The notes beneath the pieces were generated by a model, which saw only the letters and a program-made list of their open reading frames with translations, did no database searches and was not told the origin of the DNA. From JAVVUJ01 sp964582545 (GTDB lineage: Bacteria; Bacillota; Clostridia; Peptostreptococcales; Anaerovoracaceae): a DNA stretch of 64,000 nt. Positions 1-9,420 of this stretch are shown here, in pieces; positions within the stretch are counted from its first letter, which is position 1, and each line of letters begins with the position of its first letter. The stretch lies in the NCBI GenBank assembly GCA_964582545.1, contig CAZOSB010000004.1, forward strand, positions 1-64,000, written 5' to 3'. Position numbers and translations under genes: made by a program.

Positions 1-60
1 AAACTTACTTCCACCCTTATCGGATCTGGGGTTGCATTTAACTTTGCAAATGACGATTAG
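1..60 (+). CDS. possible 3' end of an unidentified gene (5' truncated by window)
   Basis: The first frame is open from base 1 to a TAG at 58-60 and would give a 19-residue C-terminus ending GSGVAFNFANDD. The fragment is too short to assign to a family. A plain promoter for the tRNA follows at 92-120. This may be the tail of a real gene or simply chance openness. Confidence 0.3.
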   Translation, partial: KLTSTLIGSGVAFNFANDD

Positions 61-91
61 GCAAATTATTTTAACTTCTAGTTTTTAACAC

Positions 92-120
92 TTGCAATTT
101 CATTTAAACTATGTTAAATT
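92..120 (+). promoter_or_regulatory. sigma-A type promoter of tRNA-Ser
   Basis: TTGCAA (92-97) and TAAATT (115-120) are separated by exactly 17 bp. The -10 ends 30 bp before the mature tRNA 5' end, a suitable distance. Confidence 0.6.
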
Positions 121-150
121 ACTATATGTGCCTGAAAAAAATAAGTATTT

Positions 151-238
151 GGAGAGTTGACCGAGTGGCTAAGGAGCTCGCCTGGAAAGCGAGTAAGGTG
201 TTAAAGCCCCGTGGGTTCGAGTCCCATGCTCTCCGCCA
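151..238 (+). tRNA. tRNA-Ser (anticodon GGA)
   Basis: A class II tRNA with a long variable arm. The acceptor strands GGAGAG(T) and (G)CTCTCC close the molecule. The anticodon stem CTCGC/GCGAG encloses loop CTGGAAA with anticodon GGA at 184-186, reading UCC/UCU serine codons. The T arm contains GGTTCGAGTCC and the CCA end is encoded (236-238). It has its own promoter upstream and an intrinsic terminator right after it, so it is a single-gene unit. Confidence 0.97.
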
Positions 239-244
239 TACAAT

Positions 245-273
245 AAAAATACCCCTTTATGGGGTATTTTTAT
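245..273 (+). terminator. intrinsic terminator after tRNA-Ser
   Basis: AAAAATACCCC and GGGGTATTTTT form an 11-bp stem around TTTAT and run into further T/A residues. The symmetry means it could also stop transcription of the minus-strand gene at 374-1516. Confidence 0.85.
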
Positions 274-373
274 TATTTTATAGAAGGTAGGTCGAAAACC
301 TATAGTATGTATCTTTAGCCCTTGATAATTCTCTAAACCAACATTTGATAATTACTAATTCAATCAACTGGAA

Positions 374-1516
374 TTATTGTCGAAGCTTACTATCTACAAT
401 CTCATTAATCAACTTAAAGGCGTTGATAGTAAAGTCATAAAACTCCTTGCTAACCTGATAAATATCACCTAATACCAAATCCGAATCATCGCTCAAGAAA
501 TCATACTTGTATAAATTTTTAATCTTATTTAAATCTAGTTTTTCTATTTCCTGATTAGGTTTACTATCACCAAAGAGCCTTTTTAATATTAACTCTTTAT
601 CATATGAAAATTGTGCATCCTTAAATTCTACAGACCATATATCGTTCATCGTAGAGATTGAGTTATTATCTGCATAAAATCCGTTTAAGAGTTGAGAACT
701 AATTTCATCAAATGGTATAGGCTCAACTTTTTCGCTAGCTGTACATAGAAATTTATAGATGTCCTCTGCCGTTTGCAAAAACTCATAGCGATTGTCCCTC
801 TGATATGGCAACTTACCCCCATCTTGATGCGACAGATTAAACATTAAATACGAATCATCAGGAATATGACCAACAGTGGCATGACCAATGGCCGGAAGTT
901 TTTCATAAAGGATTCTCGCACCCTTATACTTAAAAGTTTCATCCTTTTTATCATTTTTATTATAGAAATGGATTGCATAATCAATTTTATAATTGTTTAC
1001 AGACCTTGTATATTCTCCCGAAAAACGCTGGTGAGCATGTGTATCCGCAAATATATGTAACAAAATTCCAATTCGAATCAGATAATACCTTCTCTGATTT
1101 GGAAATGTTTTTAGTTTTACTAGCGTATCTTCCAACAACCTACTTACCAAATGACTGCTACCTATTCTTGCAGGTTCAACCGGATCAAATAGATTCTCAT
1201 AGCTAACCCTTTGGCTTAATGCAAAGTGAAACGGAATTAATACATTCACACGTATTTCAGGAAGTAGCAATAGTTCTAAAGCATCAAACATTGAAAAGCC
1301 TGTAGGCACAAGCTTTACCTTATAGAAATTGCCCTGCTTAACCGCAATTCCTAAACGAACAGCTTCCTCTGTAGTTGCATCCGCATAAATATAGCCCTTT
1401 TGAGAATAATCGTCAACAAATTGAGAATATTCCGCAATAAGTTGGGATTCCGTTTCACTAAACCCAGATGTTTTTGCAAGAGCCTTAATGGTGTAATAAT
1501 GAAAATTTTTATTCAT
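374..1516 (-). CDS. DUF6765-like protein (putative metal-dependent, phospholipase C-like fold)
   Basis: A 380-residue protein resembling the DUF6765 family: an N-terminal HYYTIKALAKTSGFSE segment followed by an early FVDD acidic motif, and around residue 150 a helix with HIFADTHAHQRFSG. Its clustered His/Asp pattern recalls zinc-dependent phospholipase C-type folds. No signal peptide is visible. ATG at 1516 is preferred over the GTG at 1525 because GGAG lies 8 bases before it and the GTG falls inside that Shine-Dalgarno region. It is a single gene downstream of the tail island on the same strand. The enzymatic role is not established; the family call is from recalled motifs. Confidence 0.6.
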   Translation of the reverse strand: MNKNFHYYTIKALAKTSGFSETESQLIAEYSQFVDDYSQKGYIYADATTEEAVRLGIAVKQGNFYKVKLVPTGFSMFDALELLLLPEIRVNVLIPFHFALSQRVSYENLFDPVEPARIGSSHLVSRLLEDTLVKLKTFPNQRRYYLIRIGILLHIFADTHAHQRFSGEYTRSVNNYKIDYAIHFYNKNDKKDETFKYKGARILYEKLPAIGHATVGHIPDDSYLMFNLSHQDGGKLPYQRDNRYEFLQTAEDIYKFLCTASEKVEPIPFDEISSQLLNGFYADNNSISTMNDIWSVEFKDAQFSYDKELILKRLFGDSKPNQEIEKLDLNKIKNLYKYDFLSDDSDLVLGDIYQVSKEFYDFTINAFKLINEIVDSKLRQ

Positions 1517-1700
1517 TTTTCTCACTCCAAATGTATGTTTTTAATAGAATACACTGTTCATACATACGCAACCCTTAATTAAATGAATTTCGAAATTATT
1601 TTAACGAATTTATTCAAAAATCTTTACATTATATGAGTTAATGCCAGAAATAGATATCAGAATTCCAAAATACGAAATAAGCTGATTTTTTAATATCTAG

Positions 1701-2141
1701 TTACTTATTTTTTTGCGAATCAGAATTCTTTTTTAATATTTCAACAGCCTCAACCATGACGGGATGGATGGGAATCCCCATAAGCCCTGCATTTTCGATT
1801 ATGGATATCAGCTCATTGGCAATAAAAAAGTAGATGATAGCTATCGCTATGTAATTTGTATTGATCAACAAATCTAACTGAATGGCCATATACACAATCA
1901 GCAACATGCAACTTTTTCGAAATAATCCCCGGATACTTGCCAAGCTTTCGATGGCTCCAGTTTCTGTTTTGTTTGATCGCTTAAAGGCTCCCGCCACCAT
2001 CAGGCCGGTGACATAATCCACCACAATAGCGCTGACCAATATCTTCATGATGTCTAAGTGCGCACCAAAGATTGTGCTTATCAATGTGGCAACAGCGGCA
2101 AAAGTTACTCCGAACACCTCTTTAATAGATGTGATATTCAT
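1701..2141 (-). CDS. phage-type holin (toxin secretion/phage lysis holin family)
   Basis: A 146-residue membrane protein with about three to four hydrophobic segments (roughly residues 10-45, 75-95 and 98-120), resembling the Bacteriophage_holin_4 family (MDYVTGLMVAG-type region seen here as VDYVTGLMVAGAFK). It would make pores that let the adjacent lysin reach the wall. Its ATG overlaps the lysin stop as ATGA (2138-2141), so the two are translationally coupled. It is the last gene of the tail island. The charged C-terminus (KKNSDSQKNK) is typical of holins. Confidence 0.85.
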   Translation of the reverse strand: MNITSIKEVFGVTFAAVATLISTIFGAHLDIMKILVSAIVVDYVTGLMVAGAFKRSNKTETGAIESLASIRGLFRKSCMLLIVYMAIQLDLLINTNYIAIAIIYFFIANELISIIENAGLMGIPIHPVMVEAVEILKKNSDSQKNK

Positions 2142-2758
2142 GATTGCCCCTGCTTTTTGCCATTTGCATACCTCATACTTATAATCATGGTACGAGCCAT
2201 ATCTTCTGTGATATTCAAATTGCCTTTTTCGTCTCCTCTTAAAGCTCCTGCATCTATCAGCTGTTGAACCTCCGGTCGTAGGGTTTTCGGAAGTTCATTT
2301 ACTTTATCGTATCGTTTTACCATGTTTTCATTTTCCTCACTTTCTTCTTGTTGTACATAGGTTCCGATTTTATTGGAAATACCGCTTATCTGTGCCACAT
2401 CTAAGAAGCTACCGCTTGCATTTGTTTTCCTGATTTCATAGTGGCAATGGGAACCAAAGCTGTGACCCGTATTGCCCTCTACCCCTATCAATGTACCTTT
2501 GGCAACCTTATTACCGGCTTTTACCTTCCACTGGGATAAATGACCGAATAAGTGATAGTAGCCCGTGGCTTGCTCTTGAATTTTAATGTATTTGCCCAGA
2601 CCACCATCCGGGCAGGTGTCAGTGGTTGCAGCGATGACGACTCCCTCCACTGGGGAGTAGATGTTTTTGCTTGTTATCCCCACGAGGTCAATACCTTGAT
2701 GTATGGCGCCTTTGTAGGGTTGTGATACCCGGAAGGTACCTTTGTATGGGGTTTTCAT
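2138..2758 (-). CDS. M23-family peptidase (tailocin/prophage lysin), start uncertain at assembly gap
   Basis: At least 206 residues. The M23 LytM-type zinc-peptidase core occupies about residues 1-135 and shows both metal-binding motifs: HQGIDLVG and the later SHCHYE (HxH). A C-terminal region of about 60 residues (VNELPKTLRPEVQQLIDAGAL and following) resembles wall- or membrane-anchoring helices found in phage lysins. It cleaves peptidoglycan cross-links and is coupled to the holin by an ATGA overlap. The first visible ATG (2758) abuts the run of Ns, so the true start may lie inside the gap. In a tailocin this gene would release particles by lysing the producer. Confidence 0.85.
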   Translation of the reverse strand: MKTPYKGTFRVSQPYKGAIHQGIDLVGITSKNIYSPVEGVVIAATTDTCPDGGLGKYIKIQEQATGYYHLFGHLSQWKVKAGNKVAKGTLIGVEGNTGHSFGSHCHYEIRKTNASGSFLDVAQISGISNKIGTYVQQEESEENENMVKRYDKVNELPKTLRPEVQQLIDAGALRGDEKGNLNITEDMARTMIISMRYANGKKQGQS

Positions 2759-2858
2759 NNNNNNNNNNNNNNNNNNNNNNNNNNNNNNNNNNNNNNNNNN
2801 NNNNNNNNNNNNNNNNNNNNNNNNNNNNNNNNNNNNNNNNNNNNNNNNNNNNNNNNNN
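2759..2858. other. assembly gap (100 N)
   Basis: Exactly 100 unknown bases, the conventional placeholder for a gap of unknown length. It separates the 3' end of the tail-hub gene from the lysin. Reading frames that run through it are artefacts. One or more small genes or the receptor-binding end of the tail protein could be missing here. Confidence 0.99.
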
Positions 2859-5504
2859 CTCGTACTTGCAGTAAAGTACGCCATCTGTCATTGTAGACGG
2901 AAACTCATCCACTCCTACGGCAACTCCAGATATTGTTCCGTCAGGGTTTAGCGTTAACGCTGCAGTACTAGCACCGCTGTCGTTTGTGTACTCTATCACA
3001 AACTTACTGATATCTTTCCACATTCTCACTTTACCATTATTGCCAGATCCAATCCCTGCACCCCACGTCATAACGGGAATAGCGGTATCCCCCTGCCACT
3101 CAAATTCCCAAGAGGCCTTGATCAGTTCCGTATAAGTATAAACCATAACAGGATAATCAGTTTCAGCGTAATCCATACGGGTGTAAGAGTCGTCGATCCA
3201 ATAAAACACATTCCCCCTGCTGTCGTTGTAATGCGTAGTTCCTCCCGCATAAGTGGCCGTAATCATTTCATACTGCTCATCGTGTACTCTTATGTAATTA
3301 ACCGTAGACTTATCACCGTTCAGATATCTGGCAGGTCTGTCATAATCCGTAAATAATTGGTTAACCGTCAAGTTTGCAATTTTTCCATCTTCTGCATAAA
3401 GATTGTTCACGATAATAGTCTGAGCAATTGCCGTTCCATCAATTTCTACTTGGCCAGAAATTTTATATTTTCTAGCAATAGAATCATAATAGATCGCAGG
3501 TTTCATCACCCCATCTACTAAGCTAGACATCTCAAAAACATCACTGTTAAAAGTGGCCTCCGAAAGGCCATCTGTGCGTTTAATTTGCAAACCATTTTTT
3601 CGGGTGATAGACACCCCGTAGTACCAACTTCCTAAACCAACTTTTGATTGTATTTGTCTAGAAAACTGACCCTTATACGGAAATTCGCTATCTATTTCAT
3701 TGAAAATTGGATATCCAACATCCGCTATCATGCTAGGAGCTTTAAAGCGCATTTGAATAATTTCACTTTTAAAATTAGATCCATCTGGAAGAGCAACAGA
3801 AAGCTTCGAACCAATTTCAATTCCAGGTATGATTTCCGCACCTCTGCTTTCATATGGCACCGCCCTATAGCTTTGCAATTTGCCCCAGACATAATTTGTA
3901 ATGGCTTGGGTTGCATATGGATTATATATCTCGTACACGCTTTCCTCTTCCCCTGCTAAGAAGTAATCGCCCTCTTCAGACCAGACCATTTTTATGCCCG
4001 AATAGTTGTATGGTTCCCCTTTAATCAAATCAAAGGTTTGCTCCGCTGTAATAATGTGATTACTACTAGTGTCAATAGTCCAAAGAGCTAGCTTCCCATG
4101 GTTGTTAATGTAAAATGAGCCAGCATGAGCGGAAGCAATGTGCATCAGGACCTCCCGCATTGTCAACTCGTTAGGATATTCAATAAAAAAGTTTGAATTG
4201 AGTTGCACACTTTCGTCAACCTCAAACCCACATTCACTCACAATATACTGCAGCGCCGTTAGCATAGTCATGGGATATTCTCTGTTTTCCTTAGGCATAA
4301 TAAAGAGGCGTTCTGCAAAAAGCATTTTATCAAAACACTCTACAGTAAGTACTCCTTGGCTATCTTTTCGAGTATCAATGTAAAACGTCCCTAATGGTTG
4401 CCAATGTTCCAAATTTGCTTTTACAGCAATTCTTACTTCAGCGTTTCTGGGCGGGTTAATACTAGGCTCAAAGACAACTTTACAAGCTGCCGATTGAGCC
4501 GTTCCAAGCTGAAATTTATCCCCACTAAATAGAGATCTGTTGATTTCTAAACTGTAAATATCATTTGAATTATGTTCTACCCCAGAAACAGTGATTTTAT
4601 AATCGCTCTCAGGCTCTACAGATTCAAGGCTTTTTACCTGTAGGATTACACTGTTTGATACTGACGGATTGCTTTTGCTTGATACCATTATTTGAGCAGT
4701 ACCCACGTTTACCGCCTTTAATAATCCGTCTGTAACTGTGGCTATTCTTTGATTATTGCTTTGCCAAATTAAATCATGGCTAGGCACCCCTATCGGTACG
4801 ATTTCAACGTTAAATTGATGAGTACTTCCCTTTTGAATTTCAGCAATTTTGTTAATAATGGTCACTGCAGTAGCCTCAGCGGTGTATGGTTCCACTGGTG
4901 GAGTAAAGTCTGCTGTCCAGCGCTCTACATTTGAAAGCCTAAATTCATCTATCCATTCACTATATGCGGTGCCGGATAGTTCTCCGCCCCCAATAGAAAA
5001 ATTTTTTGACCCCATAGGATTGCTAACAAAAGGTGTTGTCAATGTAGTACATAACTTTCCATTAATATATATCTTAATAGAAGTTTGATTTTTCACTACA
5101 GCAATATGATACACTGTAGAAGAAATCAAGGGAATATCAGGTTGAAGTAATATTCCATAGATTGTTATATATAATTTAGATGACGAAATAATTATATCAA
5201 ACAGATCTGAAATATTTGCACCTGTAGAATTTGCCATAGAACATAGTATTTTACTTGTTTCTAATGCTAGTGGTGTTTTCATCCAAAAATCAACTGTAAA
5301 ACAATCTCCCAAAAACACATCTTGCACTTGCATTTTAGGGATTAATACACGATTAGCATTATTTGAAACAGTTAATCCTTGATTAAATTTGCTTGTTACA
5401 TAACTTGGAGATGCCGATGTAACCGTCAGCGGGTTAAAACTACTGTCTGTCAAATTGCCATCAAAGTGCAACATTAGTATAGTATTTTCATCTATTCCTG
5501 CCAT
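2859..5504 (-). CDS. tail hub/tail-spike protein with N-terminal LamG and Ig-like domains (3' end lost in gap)
   Basis: 882 residues are visible before the gap. Residues 1-215 form a concanavalin/LamG-like jelly roll (LHFDGNLTDSS, FSIGGGELSGTAYSEWIDEF). Residues about 215-300 are a bacterial Ig-like (BIG2) module (WQSNNQRIATVTDGLLKAV). Residues about 300-620 resemble the phage tail-hub/tail-associated protein core (VRIAVKANLEHWQPLGTFYID, ALQYIVSECGFEVDE). The remainder looks like a fibre stem with a C-terminal beta-rich part. It would form the tail tip and bind the target surface. GAGGTG lies before the ATG, two bases after the upstream gene. The LamG module in front of the hub is unusual. 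Confidence 0.8.
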
Positions 5505-5505
5505 C

Positions 5506-5883
5506 TCACACCTCTACGATCTGGAAGTCAATTCCTGCCCACTGAATCTGCCCATTGTCCAAGTTCGTCGACATATGGGTAGTAGGTACGTTATCACTGT
5601 AGCATTTCGCCACTATCAATGCCTCTCGCCTTGGACACCAATACTCCACTTGGATATATTCAGGATAAATTGCTCTTAATAGAATCTTTGTCTGCCCTTC
5701 GGTTAAAGGCTTACAGGATATGTCAATTTTATGTTTTACTCCCACTCTGTCACGGCGGTAGCTTCCGGCCAGGGTTCGGCCTGCGCCGGACCCCTCCTGA
5801 TCATTTCGTGAAATTTGATATCCGCCTGCTTTTATAAACGGCGTAAAATCATTTCCATCTATTTTTAAAAACACTCTACTCAT
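5506..5883 (-). CDS. distal tail-type phage protein (DUF6711-like)
   Basis: A 125-residue protein beginning MSRVFLKIDGNDFTPFIKAGGY, a short beta-rich protein typical of the slot between tape measure and tail hub in siphophage-like modules. It resembles DUF6711 proteins and probably bridges the tail tube to the hub. Its ATG overlaps the tape-measure stop (ATGA at 5880-5883) and it ends two bases before the hub start, so all three are co-translated. The family label is tentative; the structural role is inferred from position. Confidence 0.6.
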   Translation of the reverse strand: MSRVFLKIDGNDFTPFIKAGGYQISRNDQEGSGAGRTLAGSYRRDRVGVKHKIDISCKPLTEGQTKILLRAIYPEYIQVEYWCPRREALIVAKCYSDNVPTTHMSTNLDNGQIQWAGIDFQIVEV

Positions 5884-7262
5884 ACGCTTAAAATTGTTCC
5901 TCCTGTCTGCCGCATGGCATTATTTTGATATTTTGTAACCACTCCGGAAAGAGTTTTTCCGTCGATAGTCAAATCTTTCTCCCGAATGGCCATGAGAATC
6001 TGTTTTAACAAAACGGTCAATTCACCATTGCCATTTTCCGTTAATACCTGTGCCATAGCTTCTTTCATCGTGGACAAAGGAGAAACCACCTCTGTTTCTC
6101 GCTTGTTATCCCCTAAGATTGCTAAAAATTCTCGATTGGGTGGCACTACTGCACCGGATGCCAAGGCAGGAATCTGCGGAACCTTGATTTCTCCAATCCA
6201 AGAGAAGGGCGAAAGACCTAAAATACTAACGCCTCTGATTCTTCGCAATGCCCCATTAAGCCCATCAAAAGGAACCTTGATGATTCGGTTAATTCCATTG
6301 ATAATGGCATTTACTACTGTTTTTAATCCTGATAGAATCCCCTCTTGAATTCCCTGAAAGATTTGTCCTCCAGCAGAAAACACAGCCCTTACGGCCTCCC
6401 ACGCAGCTGTAAACTGATCCCTGAACCAATTGGATACGTTAGAAAATATATTTTTAATACCCTCCCAAAGTCCTTTAAATACTTCAATAACGGTTTCTAC
6501 CATGCTCTTGACACCTTCAAAAAGTCCTAGCATTATCATATTCCCTATTTCCATCATAACAGTTGAAGGGGAATGAATTCCGAAGAAGTCCTTTATGCCA
6601 TTTACAAGAGGTCTAGCAACGTTTTCTATTATCCAACCATATGGATTTGTTAAAAGGTACAGAATCCCATTCAAAAATCCCACTATGAGATCTTCACCAC
6701 ACGTATTAAATATGTCATACAAATGATCTGATAAATTTGATTCTTTGTTATTAAAAAAATCCGTTATTTTATTCCAATTTGAAATTATAGCGGCAATTAA
6801 AGCAATTACTCCAATTGCTATTGCTGCAAAAACAATTGGTATAAAAAGACTAAAAATAGCAATTATTCCAACAATAATCGAAATTAAAATAGAAAACGTT
6901 TCAAAAAATGATTTGTTTTCTTTATCACAATTGCATAAAGCACCACTATATGCGGTCTGGAAGGATTCTACAGCAGTTGTCATCTCTTGGGACATTAATG
7001 TGACCGCATCCCGCATTTCAACCATTATCTGATATACGGAATTAAAGTATTGCCAATTTAATGACATCATTAGTAAAATATGTTCACTTATATTTGTAAA
7101 AACATTCATTAGTCCGTTTCCTACATCACTTACTATTGAATAAATGGTGCTGCACGTTTGCTTTATGCTTTTTTCCATATCCTTTAATTGTTTGTTTAGG
7201 TTTCCTGTAGATAAATTTACATTTAAGATTAATTCGCCTGAGCTTCCTGTTTTATTTGCCAT
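5880..7262 (-). CDS. tail tape measure protein (short)
   Basis: A 460-residue protein, short for tape measures. It has an N-terminal helical region, hydrophobic segments near residues 120-175, a NGIKDFFGIHSPSTVMMEIG motif characteristic of tape measures, repeated amphipathic helices (IFQGIQEGILSGLKTVVNAI), and a C-terminal domain with the usual FLAILGDNKRETEVVSPL signature. It sets tail length and helps DNA or pore passage. Start ATG at 7262 is chosen because AGGAGG sits 7-8 bases upstream; the longer frame to 7292 would overlap the previous gene. By the general rule of about 0.15 nm tail per residue it predicts a tail of roughly 70 nm. Confidence 0.85.
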   Translation of the reverse strand: MANKTGSSGELILNVNLSTGNLNKQLKDMEKSIKQTCSTIYSIVSDVGNGLMNVFTNISEHILLMMSLNWQYFNSVYQIMVEMRDAVTLMSQEMTTAVESFQTAYSGALCNCDKENKSFFETFSILISIIVGIIAIFSLFIPIVFAAIAIGVIALIAAIISNWNKITDFFNNKESNLSDHLYDIFNTCGEDLIVGFLNGILYLLTNPYGWIIENVARPLVNGIKDFFGIHSPSTVMMEIGNMIMLGLFEGVKSMVETVIEVFKGLWEGIKNIFSNVSNWFRDQFTAAWEAVRAVFSAGGQIFQGIQEGILSGLKTVVNAIINGINRIIKVPFDGLNGALRRIRGVSILGLSPFSWIGEIKVPQIPALASGAVVPPNREFLAILGDNKRETEVVSPLSTMKEAMAQVLTENGNGELTVLLKQILMAIREKDLTIDGKTLSGVVTKYQNNAMRQTGGTILSV

Positions 7263-7266
7263 ACAC

Positions 7267-7827
7267 TTACCTCCTTTCACCGAAAATTTCATCTATCATC
7301 TGCTGCTCTTCCTCCGATACCTTATTCTGAAGAAAAAGAATTTCCGGATGATGATCTCTAAATTCTCGTTCATGTTTTTCTAATTTTTTTCCTTTTTTGA
7401 TCTTTTCCCGGATACTACAAACAAAGGAAAATTGTCCTTCCCCGATTTCAAAGAAAGCGGAGACAAAGTCCCACCAATGGAGATATGGGATTGAGCGAAT
7501 GGGTTGACCATACACTTTGCTGACGGCTGCGGTAATCATGTGAGAATCTTGCTCCCAGTCATAAAGTTTCTTAACGTGATTTTTTGAATCCGTTTCTTGA
7601 CCTAAATTTATAAACTGACACATAGCTTCCCATGCATCCTGATAATTCTTCACACTGCCTAAATCTTCATAAAAAATGTTCATTGCCACATAAACCCGTT
7701 CATTTCCCATAAGCCCTTCAGTATTTAAACCTTGATTATTCAGGGCGGATATTGCATCCAATACCGCCCTGTAATCGCCTTTGCCGCGAATTTCACAACC
7801 ATTTAAACTGATAGGTAACTCATACAT
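7267..7827 (-). CDS. bacteriophage Gp15-family protein (tail assembly chaperone partner)
   Basis: A 186-residue protein matching the Gp15 family (named from Listeria phage A118), with the family-typical PYLHWWDFVSAFFEIGEG segment followed by a lysine-rich tract (IREKIKKGKKLEKHEREF). In A118-like tail modules it lies just before the tape measure and is thought to act with the preceding protein as a tail-assembly chaperone. ATG directly follows the upstream stop (TAAATG), so translation is coupled. This gene ties the island to the A118/monocin tail lineage. Confidence 0.9.
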   Translation of the reverse strand: MYELPISLNGCEIRGKGDYRAVLDAISALNNQGLNTEGLMGNERVYVAMNIFYEDLGSVKNYQDAWEAMCQFINLGQETDSKNHVKKLYDWEQDSHMITAAVSKVYGQPIRSIPYLHWWDFVSAFFEIGEGQFSFVCSIREKIKKGKKLEKHEREFRDHHPEILFLQNKVSEEEQQMIDEIFGERR

Positions 7828-8277
7828 TTACTTTTCTCCCGGATGTTTCTTGTACTTTGCGGGAGTTGCTTTGTTTATTCGCTTTTGTAAGGCTTTTGCT
7901 TCTTTTTCAATGCTGTCTTCATATGCAGCCAACAGGCCTTCCACAATCACCTCATAACGACACTTGCCCCCCAGAACATCCAACATACCTGCATTTCCTG
8001 CACAGGACTCCGATACTGGACCATCGAAGACATGATCGATCTTTTCTCTCATCTGGCTATTCAATGATTGTAAGGTAAGTGCCACTTCATTAAAATCTTC
8101 TTTCTCCGAGGCCAGACTAAGCTTTTGCGCCTCTTCTTTTAAAGATTCCAAATCCCCAAATACTTCCTTTAATCTAACGATGACGTTAAAATCGTTGGGA
8201 TCAAGTTCTACAGTGTTTCCATTGCTTAAGGTAAATGATTTTTTCCCTTTGCCAATCTGCAATATTTTTTCAGTCAT
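7828..8277 (-). CDS. tail assembly chaperone-type protein (DUF6673-like)
   Basis: A 149-residue soluble, helix-rich protein (FNVIVRLKEVFGDLESLKEEAQKL) located between the major tail protein and Gp15, the slot occupied by the smaller tail chaperone. It carries a central segment with two cysteines and ends in a basic tail (KYKKHPGEK). No frameshift signal is needed because Gp15 starts independently at the adjacent base. The DUF6673 assignment is from recalled similarity and is moderately secure; position supports it. Confidence 0.65.
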   Translation of the reverse strand: MTEKILQIGKGKKSFTLSNGNTVELDPNDFNVIVRLKEVFGDLESLKEEAQKLSLASEKEDFNEVALTLQSLNSQMREKIDHVFDGPVSESCAGNAGMLDVLGGKCRYEVIVEGLLAAYEDSIEKEAKALQKRINKATPAKYKKHPGEK

Positions 8278-8328
8278 AAATAAGTACCCTCCTCAATTTA
8301 AATCAAATGATTTCTTATGTTCTGCAAA

Positions 8329-8856
8329 TTATTCAGCCTCTGTAAAGACAGGATTCTTTAAGCTGTCTACAGTACCAAATACACGATTTCCAGAGAAATT
8401 CACCTGCATAGGCATATCCAAATAAGAGGATCCTCCTAAAGATGTAGGCGTAATGGTACAGCCCATATCATAGTGAGCGGTAGCTTTTTCTGCTTCACCT
8501 ATCAATTGATAAGCTCTCATTACCGTGAAGTTTGACAGCTCGCTGTAAGCCCTTCGAAGGGTAATATCCAACAGAATTGCGTTTAATTTCTGTCCCCCTT
8601 TGAGGGTATTGGGTTCTAAGGTTTGCTGCTCTTCAAATTTGTTGATTAAAGTTTCCGTGTAACCTAGAATATCCGTGGTGGTAGCAATATCCGCGTTGAG
8701 TTCTACTGAGCTTTCCTCAATGCCGGCCCCTAGGATTTCCCATTCTGGGATCCAATTGGTATCTTGTGGCTTTTTACCGGAAACATCCACGTAAGTGGCC
8801 ATCAGTTTTCTTTCTGCTTTTTGATTCTCCATCAAGTTAAATTGTTTGTTAGACAT
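8329..8856 (-). CDS. major tail (tube) protein, LmaA/antigen A-like
   Basis: A 175-residue protein with the tail-tube pattern LMATYVDVSGKKPQDTNWIPEWEILGAGIEES, followed by an NADIATTTDILG segment and a beta-strand-rich C-terminus (MQVNFSGNRVFGTVDSL). Subunits stack as hexamers to make the non-contractile tube. Length and pattern resemble the Listeria LmaA/A118 Tsh group. AAAGGAAG lies before the ATG. It is the second gene of the tail operon, after the probable tail terminator. No sheath gene is present, so the tail is non-contractile. Confidence 0.85.
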   Translation of the reverse strand: MSNKQFNLMENQKAERKLMATYVDVSGKKPQDTNWIPEWEILGAGIEESSVELNADIATTTDILGYTETLINKFEEQQTLEPNTLKGGQKLNAILLDITLRRAYSELSNFTVMRAYQLIGEAEKATAHYDMGCTITPTSLGGSSYLDMPMQVNFSGNRVFGTVDSLKNPVFTEAE

Positions 8857-8918
8857 TTTTTCTTCCTTTCTCTCTTTTGTAATACAATAATTATTTTTTG
8901 TTCTTACTTCAGCAAAGC

Positions 8919-9380
8919 TTACAATGCCTTGCTGAAATCTACATACTCTATTCGTATCTGAATAGAATACTTAGCCAGCTCCGGTGTTTTTACACTCGGT
9001 TTTGCATTTCCAAAAAGGACTTCCACCTTCTCAACCTTACAATGCTGACCAAAGTTGGGATAATTTCGGTTCTGCTCTTGAGCTTCTACCCACTGAATTA
9101 GATTTTCTACTTCGTAAAGCTTTTTCATATTTCTGGTGGGCTCCGGCTCAGCACATTCCACCGGTTGTCGCGAAATTTCCGCAAAGGAATATAAGGCTAG
9201 CGAATAGGATTTCAGTTCTGATCCATCGATAAACTGTTTTTCCTTTATTTTGTTCGGTTTGGGTACAAACAACAGGTTTCCCGCCTGCTCTTTCCCAAAG
9301 ATGGTATACAATCGCTGAATCTCGGGATTTTGTTTCAGCCACTCTACCACTGCCTGATTGAGGTCAGGTCTTTCTTTCAT
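8919..9380 (-). CDS. minor capsid/tail terminator protein (Phage minor capsid 3-like)
   Basis: A 153-residue protein (MKERPDLNQAVVEWLKQNPE at the start) that resembles the small minor capsid protein preceding the major tail protein in A118-like phages, a position of the tail terminator that caps the tube. It is the first gene of the tail operon. GGAGG in TTGGAGGAGGG supports ATG at 9380 (or the ATG at 9386); the longer frame to 9440 would start inside a terminator hairpin and is unlikely. No head genes precede it, which is the key argument for a tailocin. Confidence 0.7.
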   Translation of the reverse strand: MKERPDLNQAVVEWLKQNPEIQRLYTIFGKEQAGNLLFVPKPNKIKEKQFIDGSELKSYSLALYSFAEISRQPVECAEPEPTRNMKKLYEVENLIQWVEAQEQNRNYPNFGQHCKVEKVEVLFGNAKPSVKTPELAKYSIQIRIEYVDFSKAL

Positions 9381-9420
9381 ATGCATCCCTCCTCCAATAT
9401 TTCTTACCATGGCCATGGAA

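Noticed and set aside
2688..2884. Long reading frames that cross the run of Ns
   Set aside because: They arise because unknown codons are read as open. The protein sequences on the two sides belong to different genes (tail hub and M23 lysin).
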